This document shows positions 31,918 to 36,210 of a stretch of 36,210 bases of DNA, in pieces (within the stretch, counting starts at the first letter, position 1; each line of letters begins with the position of its first letter). Origin of the DNA: an uncultured Prevotellaceae bacterium (GTDB lineage: Bacteria; Bacteroidota; Bacteroidia; Bacteroidales; Bacteroidaceae); NCBI GenBank assembly GCA_902775075.1, contig CACYKX010000012.1, positions 1-36,210 on the forward strand, given 5' to 3'. Position numbers and translations under genes: made by a program. The notes under the pieces were generated by a model, which was given only the letters and a program-made list of their open reading frames with translations, ran no database searches and had not been told where the DNA came from.

Positions 31918-34900
31918 CTACGCACTTATTTTTTCCAATAGATTACATGCTTCTTCTACAGAATGCACATCTTTTATACTCATAAAGCGCTTACTATTTT
32001 TCTCCTTAAGTTTTGCACGTTGTATCGCAATCGTCGCATAATTGATGATCTTACCAAACATCTGACTCTGATAGAATACACTCTTGCTGTTGGCAACAAA
32101 TTGGAGCTGCATGATTCCTTGGCGAAGGATAATCTTCTCACATCCCAATCGCTTACCCAAACGACGAAGACGAACGACTTGCATCAATTCCTCGCCCTCT
32201 TTTGGTACAGCACCGAAGCGGTCGACAAGGCGCTTACGATATTCTGCCAATTCTGTATCATCCTCTATACGATCAAGTTCACGATAAAGAAGCATACGCT
32301 CACTACTTCCCGGAACATAATTATCAGGGAAATACATTTCCAGATCACTCTCTATCGAACAGTCGTCAACAAAGTCATCACCTGTTACTTGCTTTCCTTC
32401 TGCGATTTCTTCAGCATACAAATCTTGGAACTCATCATTCTTTAATTCTGCAAGAGCTTGGTTAAGAATCTTCTGATAGGTCTCATAACCTAAATCAGCC
32501 ATAAATCCGCTCTGCTCAGCACCCAACAGGTTACCGGCACCACGAATATCAAGATCCTGCATGGCCAAATTGAATCCACTACCCAACTCAGAGAATGTTT
32601 CCAATGCTTCCAGACGGCGACGAGCATCCTGACTGAGCACACTCTTAGGAGGTGCCAACAAATAGCAGAAAGCCTTACGGTTAGAACGTCCTACTCTACC
32701 GCGCATCTGATGGAGATCGGACAAACCGAATCTATGGGCATCGTTGATGATAATAGTATTGGCATTGGATATATCTATACCATTTGCCACAATCGTCGTA
32801 GAGAGCAACACATCATAATCATAGTTCATGAAGCCCATCAGGATATTTTCCAACTCTTCTGGTTTCATCTGCCCATGTCCTATAGCGACACGTGCATCCG
32901 GAACATATTTATGGATCAACTCTGCGAGAGCCGGTAGGTTATTGATTCTATCGTTCACGAAATACACCTGTCCGTTACGACTCATCTCAAAATTGATTGC
33001 GTCCGCTATCACTTCATGCCCAAACGTAGTAAGTTCGGTCTGAATAGGATACCGGTTTGGTGGTGGCGTACGAATGATACTCATATCTCTTGCTCCCATC
33101 AATGAGAATTGCAAGGTACGCGGTATCGGAGTTGCCGACATCGTCAAGGTATCGACATTCGATTTCAGTTTACGAAGTTTTTCCTTCGTAGACACACCAA
33201 ACTTCTGCTCCTCATCAATAATAAGAAGTCCCAAGTCTTTCCATTTCACCGACTTACCAATCAGTTTATGTGTACCAATGAGAATATCTATCTTTCCCTG
33301 CTCCAAATCAGCAAGGACTTCTCTCGTCTGCTTAGCCGTACGGGCACGAGACAGATAGTCTACCCGTACAGGGAACTGCTCCAATCGTTTCTTGAATGTC
33401 TGATAATGCTGATAAGCCAAAACCGTGGTAGGGACAAGGACAGCGACCTGCTTAGAATCGCATGCTGCCTTGAATGCTGCACGTACGGCAACCTCTGTCT
33501 TTCCGAAGCCAACATCACCACAAACCAAACGATCCATAGGGCGACGACTCTCCATATCTCCTTTTACATCCTGAGTTGCCTTATATTGATCTGGCGTGTC
33601 TTCATACAAGAAACTAGCTTCCAACTCATGTTGCATATAGCTGTCAGCACTATATGCAAAGCCTTCCTGATGGCGACGAGTCGCATAGAGTTTGATAAGA
33701 TCGCGCGCGATATCCTTGATTTTCTTCTTGGTCTTATTCTTTAACTTCTCCCAAGCACCTGTTCCCAAGGTGGAAAGACGAGGGGGCTCATCTGTATTAC
33801 TGTTACGATACTTGGAGATTTTATATAAAGAATGAATGGAGACATCCACGATATCATTATTCTGATATATGATACGAATCATCTCCTGATAGCTATCACC
33901 TGTAGGAACACGGACGAGACCACCGAATTTACCGATACCGAAATCGACATGAACGATAAAGTCACCTGGCTCCATCTCCTGAAGTTCCTTCATAGACAAT
34001 GCCATCTTGCCCGAGCGAGCAGCGTCAGACCTTAGATTATACTTATGATATCTGTCGAAGATCTGATGATCCGTGAAATAGCATACTTTCAGATCATCAT
34101 CAACAAAACCTTCATGAAGGGTATGATCTACCGGTTCAAAGACGATAGATTTGGCCTGTGGTGCATCCATATCAGCAAAGATATCTTTCAGACGTTCTGT
34201 CTGTTTCTTGCTATCGGCAAAGACATACAGTTTATACCCCTTCAGCATATAGTCTTCGAAGGCCTGTACCAGCAAGTCAAAATTCTTATGGAATAAAGGT
34301 TGTGGCTGAATATGAAATTCTATCGTAGCCTGCGGAGTTCCCGTTGGTCGATTACCAAACTCTATACGCTTAAAGGATGCTGCAGATTCTGTGAAACGAG
34401 TAGCGGTAACCAAATTGTTATCCTTCTCCATCTGTCTACGGATTTGCTCCTGTTCTATCTCTGTAGCCCCTTCCAATCGCTCAGCCATAGCCTGAGAAGA
34501 GAATCCTTCCTTGTATATCTGTTCGATACTATCATGAACATAAGAGAATTCCTTCATCACAAGAAGGGAATCGGAAGGAAGAAAATCCAAGAAAGGAACC
34601 TTATCGGTTTGTATCTGAGCCAACTCCGGAACGATTTCTATCTCGACTTTCTTATCTTTTGAAAGTTGTGTTTCTACTTCAAAAGTACGGATGGTGTCGA
34701 TTTCATCACCAAAGAAATCGATACGGAAAGGATATTCACAGCTATAACTAAATACATCAAGGATAGAGCCACGTACAGCAAACTGTCCCGGTTCATAGAC
34801 ATAATCAGTCTCACAGAAACCATACTCGCGCAATTTCTTTTCCAACTCATTAAGTTCGCACGAGTTACCGGTTTTCAGTTTGATCAAGCGATCATCGAGT

Positions 34901-35307
34901 CGTGTTTTAGAGACGACAAGTTCAGCCAAAGCCTGCGGATAGGTTATCACGAACAAATCGCCAGCACCTAAACGTGCCAGCACCTCGGTGCGTAAGATTT
35001 CATTAGCCCTATCACGTTGTCCATATTTGACAGCACGTTTATAGCTACTTGGAAAATAAAGGACACGCTGTTCACCCAGTATCTGCTTCAGGTCATTATA
35101 GAAATAGCCGGCCTGTTCTTCGTCATCAAGAACAAACAATACCGTTTCCTTCAATCTATTTGCTATAGAAGCAAATAGTATAGATGACGATGAAGCCAAC
35201 AAACCCTTAAGAAAGAGATGTTTTACCGACTCCTTCTCTAACATCGTAAGGAGGGCTGCCGCCTGAGGCAACTCCCCATACAATCTTTTTACTTCTTCTA
35301 TTGTCAT
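31918..35307 (-). CDS. mfd: Transcription-repair coupling factor
   Basis: The 1129-residue DNA translocase removes RNA polymerase stalled at lesions and recruits UvrA. It has the UvrB-like N-terminal part (FLKGLLASSSSILFAS, VLFVLDDEEQAGYFYNDL), the RNA-polymerase-interacting CarD-like domain starting EPGDFIVHVDFGIGKF (about residue 445), helicase motif I GDVGFGKTEVA (about 595-605), DEEQKFG (about 695), TMSATPIPRTLQ, and the TRCF C-terminal domain. Length is normal. Its start is 3 bp behind the glycosyltransferase gene, so both share a transcript. Confidence 0.97.
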   Translation of the reverse strand: MTIEEVKRLYGELPQAAALLTMLEKESVKHLFLKGLLASSSSILFASIANRLKETVLFVLDDEEQAGYFYNDLKQILGEQRVLYFPSSYKRAVKYGQRDRANEILRTEVLARLGAGDLFVITYPQALAELVVSKTRLDDRLIKLKTGNSCELNELEKKLREYGFCETDYVYEPGQFAVRGSILDVFSYSCEYPFRIDFFGDEIDTIRTFEVETQLSKDKKVEIEIVPELAQIQTDKVPFLDFLPSDSLLVMKEFSYVHDSIEQIYKEGFSSQAMAERLEGATEIEQEQIRRQMEKDNNLVTATRFTESAASFKRIEFGNRPTGTPQATIEFHIQPQPLFHKNFDLLVQAFEDYMLKGYKLYVFADSKKQTERLKDIFADMDAPQAKSIVFEPVDHTLHEGFVDDDLKVCYFTDHQIFDRYHKYNLRSDAARSGKMALSMKELQEMEPGDFIVHVDFGIGKFGGLVRVPTGDSYQEMIRIIYQNNDIVDVSIHSLYKISKYRNSNTDEPPRLSTLGTGAWEKLKNKTKKKIKDIARDLIKLYATRRHQEGFAYSADSYMQHELEASFLYEDTPDQYKATQDVKGDMESRRPMDRLVCGDVGFGKTEVAVRAAFKAACDSKQVAVLVPTTVLAYQHYQTFKKRLEQFPVRVDYLSRARTAKQTREVLADLEQGKIDILIGTHKLIGKSVKWKDLGLLIIDEEQKFGVSTKEKLRKLKSNVDTLTMSATPIPRTLQFSLMGARDMSIIRTPPPNRYPIQTELTTFGHEVIADAINFEMSRNGQVYFVNDRINNLPALAELIHKYVPDARVAIGHGQMKPEELENILMGFMNYDYDVLLSTTIVANGIDISNANTIIINDAHRFGLSDLHQMRGRVGRSNRKAFCYLLAPPKSVLSQDARRRLEALETFSELGSGFNLAMQDLDIRGAGNLLGAEQSGFMADLGYETYQKILNQALAELKNDEFQDLYAEEIAEGKQVTGDDFVDDCSIESDLEMYFPDNYVPGSSERMLLYRELDRIEDDTELAEYRKRLVDRFGAVPKEGEELMQVVRLRRLGKRLGCEKIILRQGIMQLQFVANSKSVFYQSQMFGKIINYATIAIQRAKLKEKNSKRFMSIKDVHSVEEACNLLEKISA

Positions 35308-35310
35308 ATA

Positions 35311-36060
35311 TTACTCCGGCATCTTCGGATATTTGCGAAACCAACCGTCTAAGCGGAGACGCATCACTCCAAAGAAAGCTTCACCGAAAATACCTCCATT
35401 CATCTTGCTCACACCTTCACGACGATTCACGAAGATAACTGGTACTTCTTTTATCTTGAAGCCGATCTTATGTGCCGTATATTTCATTTCAATCTGGAAA
35501 GCATACCCCTTAAAACGGATTTCATCAAGCGGTAAAGTCTCTAAGACACGACGCTTGTAGCATACAAATCCAGCTGTAGTATCATGAACCTCAAATCCTG
35601 TAACAAACCTAACATACTTAGATGCGAAATAACTCATCAAGACACGACCGATAGGCCAATTGACAACATTCACACCACTTACATATCTACTACCAATAGC
35701 AACATCATTACCTTCATCATGATTAGCGGCATATAGCCTTGGCAAATCATTAGGATCATGAGAGAAGTCGGCATCCATCTCGAAAATATACTCATATTTC
35801 CGTTCCAAAGCCCACTTGAATCCTGCAATATAGGCAGTTCCTAAGCCCAACTTTCCTGAACGTTCGATAATAAATAGGCGGTCAGAGAATTCCGTTGAGA
35901 TCAGATTATGAACTATCGTAGCAGTCCCATCAGGGCTACCGTCATCAATAACCAAGATATGAAAACATTTCTCCAGGCCAAATACAGCACGGATTATTTT
36001 CTCTATATTTTCCTTCTCGTTATAGGTTGGTATAATAACGATGCTATCACTTTCGTTCAT
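35311..36060 (-). CDS. Dpm1-like GT2 glycosyltransferase (polyprenol-phosphate sugar synthase)
   Basis: The 249-residue GT2 enzyme matches dolichol/polyprenol-phosphate mannose synthase: IVIIPTYNEKENIEKII at the start, IDDGSPDGTA, EMDADFSHDP (the metal/nucleotide-binding DxD region), IGSRYVSGV, and FKGYAFQIEMKYTAHKIGFKIKEVPVIF. It has no C-terminal membrane segments, as in the short form. It should move a sugar from a nucleotide donor to undecaprenyl phosphate at the inner face of the membrane. It is the first gene before mfd. Confidence 0.92.
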   Translation of the reverse strand: MNESDSIVIIPTYNEKENIEKIIRAVFGLEKCFHILVIDDGSPDGTATIVHNLISTEFSDRLFIIERSGKLGLGTAYIAGFKWALERKYEYIFEMDADFSHDPNDLPRLYAANHDEGNDVAIGSRYVSGVNVVNWPIGRVLMSYFASKYVRFVTGFEVHDTTAGFVCYKRRVLETLPLDEIRFKGYAFQIEMKYTAHKIGFKIKEVPVIFVNRREGVSKMNGGIFGEAFFGVMRLRLDGWFRKYPKMPE

Positions 36061-36080
36061 AATTTCTAATTTTTATAATG

Positions 36081-36088
36081 CAAAGGTA
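36081..36088 (-). promoter_or_regulatory. -7 element of the glycosyltransferase-mfd operon
   Basis: The minus strand reads TACCTTTG then CA at 36081-36088, about 20 bp before the start at 36060. No clear TTG upstream; the upstream gene ends at 36103, so this element lies in the short spacer. Confidence 0.6.
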
Positions 36089-36102
36089 ATATTTTATTTT
36101 GA

Positions 36103-36210
36103 TTATTGGTCAGGATTTTCTACAAAACCTTGATATTTTGGTTCTAGACCACTCATCACGGCTTCATAACTACGCTCCATTTGATTTTTTATGTTTTCCG
36201 GACCTTTGCC
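36103..36210 (-). CDS. C-terminal end of an unidentified protein (partial, cut by window edge)
   Basis: The minus strand is open from the window edge to TAA at 36103-36105 and encodes 35 residues, with NQMERSYEAVMSGLEPKYQ and a charged, Pro-containing tail. It is co-directional with the glycosyltransferase gene and ends 42 bp before it. The fragment is too short to name; the start is outside the window. Confidence 0.6.
   Translation of the reverse strand, partial: GKGPENIKNQMERSYEAVMSGLEPKYQGFVENPDQ

Noticed and set aside
31647..31985. Plus-strand ORF of 112 codons in the AT-rich spacer
   Set aside because: Composition is Phe/Tyr/Ile/His-rich as in random AT-rich DNA, it runs into the mfd end, and no promoter precedes it.
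33109..33744. Plus-strand ORF of 211 codons
   Set aside because: It lies inside mfd on the opposite strand, with Cys/Ile-rich composition typical of a shadow frame.

Overview
The window looks like chromosomal DNA of a Bacteroidales bacterium, most likely a gut or oral Prevotella/Segatella relative. The evidence is a SusC/SusD pair, a hybrid two-component regulator of the HTCS type, several TonB-dependent receptors, many lipoproteins, a type B ribosomal protein L31, AT-rich spacers without Shine-Dalgarno sequences, and repeated promoter boxes of the Bacteroidetes form TAnnTTTG, sometimes with TTG 20-21 bp upstream. The genus is an inference. I saw no rRNA, tRNA, insertion sequence, phage or CRISPR array.

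Left part (1-11.4 kb, all minus strand). A DAACS-family amino-acid symporter is followed by a Cys/Met-metabolism PLP enzyme that is broken by a short frameshifting deletion. Upstream of these lies a compact five-gene operon: a periplasmic-binding-protein-like secreted protein, SusC, SusD, a lipoprotein with two YtkA/FixH-like Met/His-bearing domains, and a TonB-dependent receptor carrying the CxxxM and HxM pair known from the copper importer OprC/NosA. Its single promoter is preceded by five copies of a repeat with an exact 23-bp period. This is the best candidate for an undescribed system: a SusCD pair wired to copper acquisition under a tandem operator.

Middle part (11.5-22.5 kb). A histidine phosphatase and an HdeD-like membrane protein are divergent and flanked by REP-like palindromes. 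Then come two divergent operons. The leftward one encodes a secreted endonuclease/exonuclease/phosphatase-fold enzyme, a uracil-DNA-glycosylase-fold protein and uridine kinase. The rightward one encodes a TonB-dependent receptor, two surface lipoproteins with OB-fold-like domains and a lipoprotein nuclease of the NUC family. Together they read as a locus for capture and salvage of extracellular nucleic acid. Ribosomal protein L31 follows with its own promoter and terminator.

Right part (22.6-36.2 kb). Two paralogous small lipoproteins, one with an extreme Tyr/Trp/Asn/Gly-rich segment, sit divergent to a long HTCS regulator that has HisKA, receiver and AraC domains but no HATPase domain. Behind it is a possible small RNA unit, then a glutathione-peroxidase/thioredoxin-reductase operon, an orphan TrpB2-type enzyme, a spacer with a possible leftward non-coding transcript, then (minus strand) mfd preceded by a Dpm1-like glycosyltransferase. 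The last bases hold the C-terminal end of another minus-strand gene.
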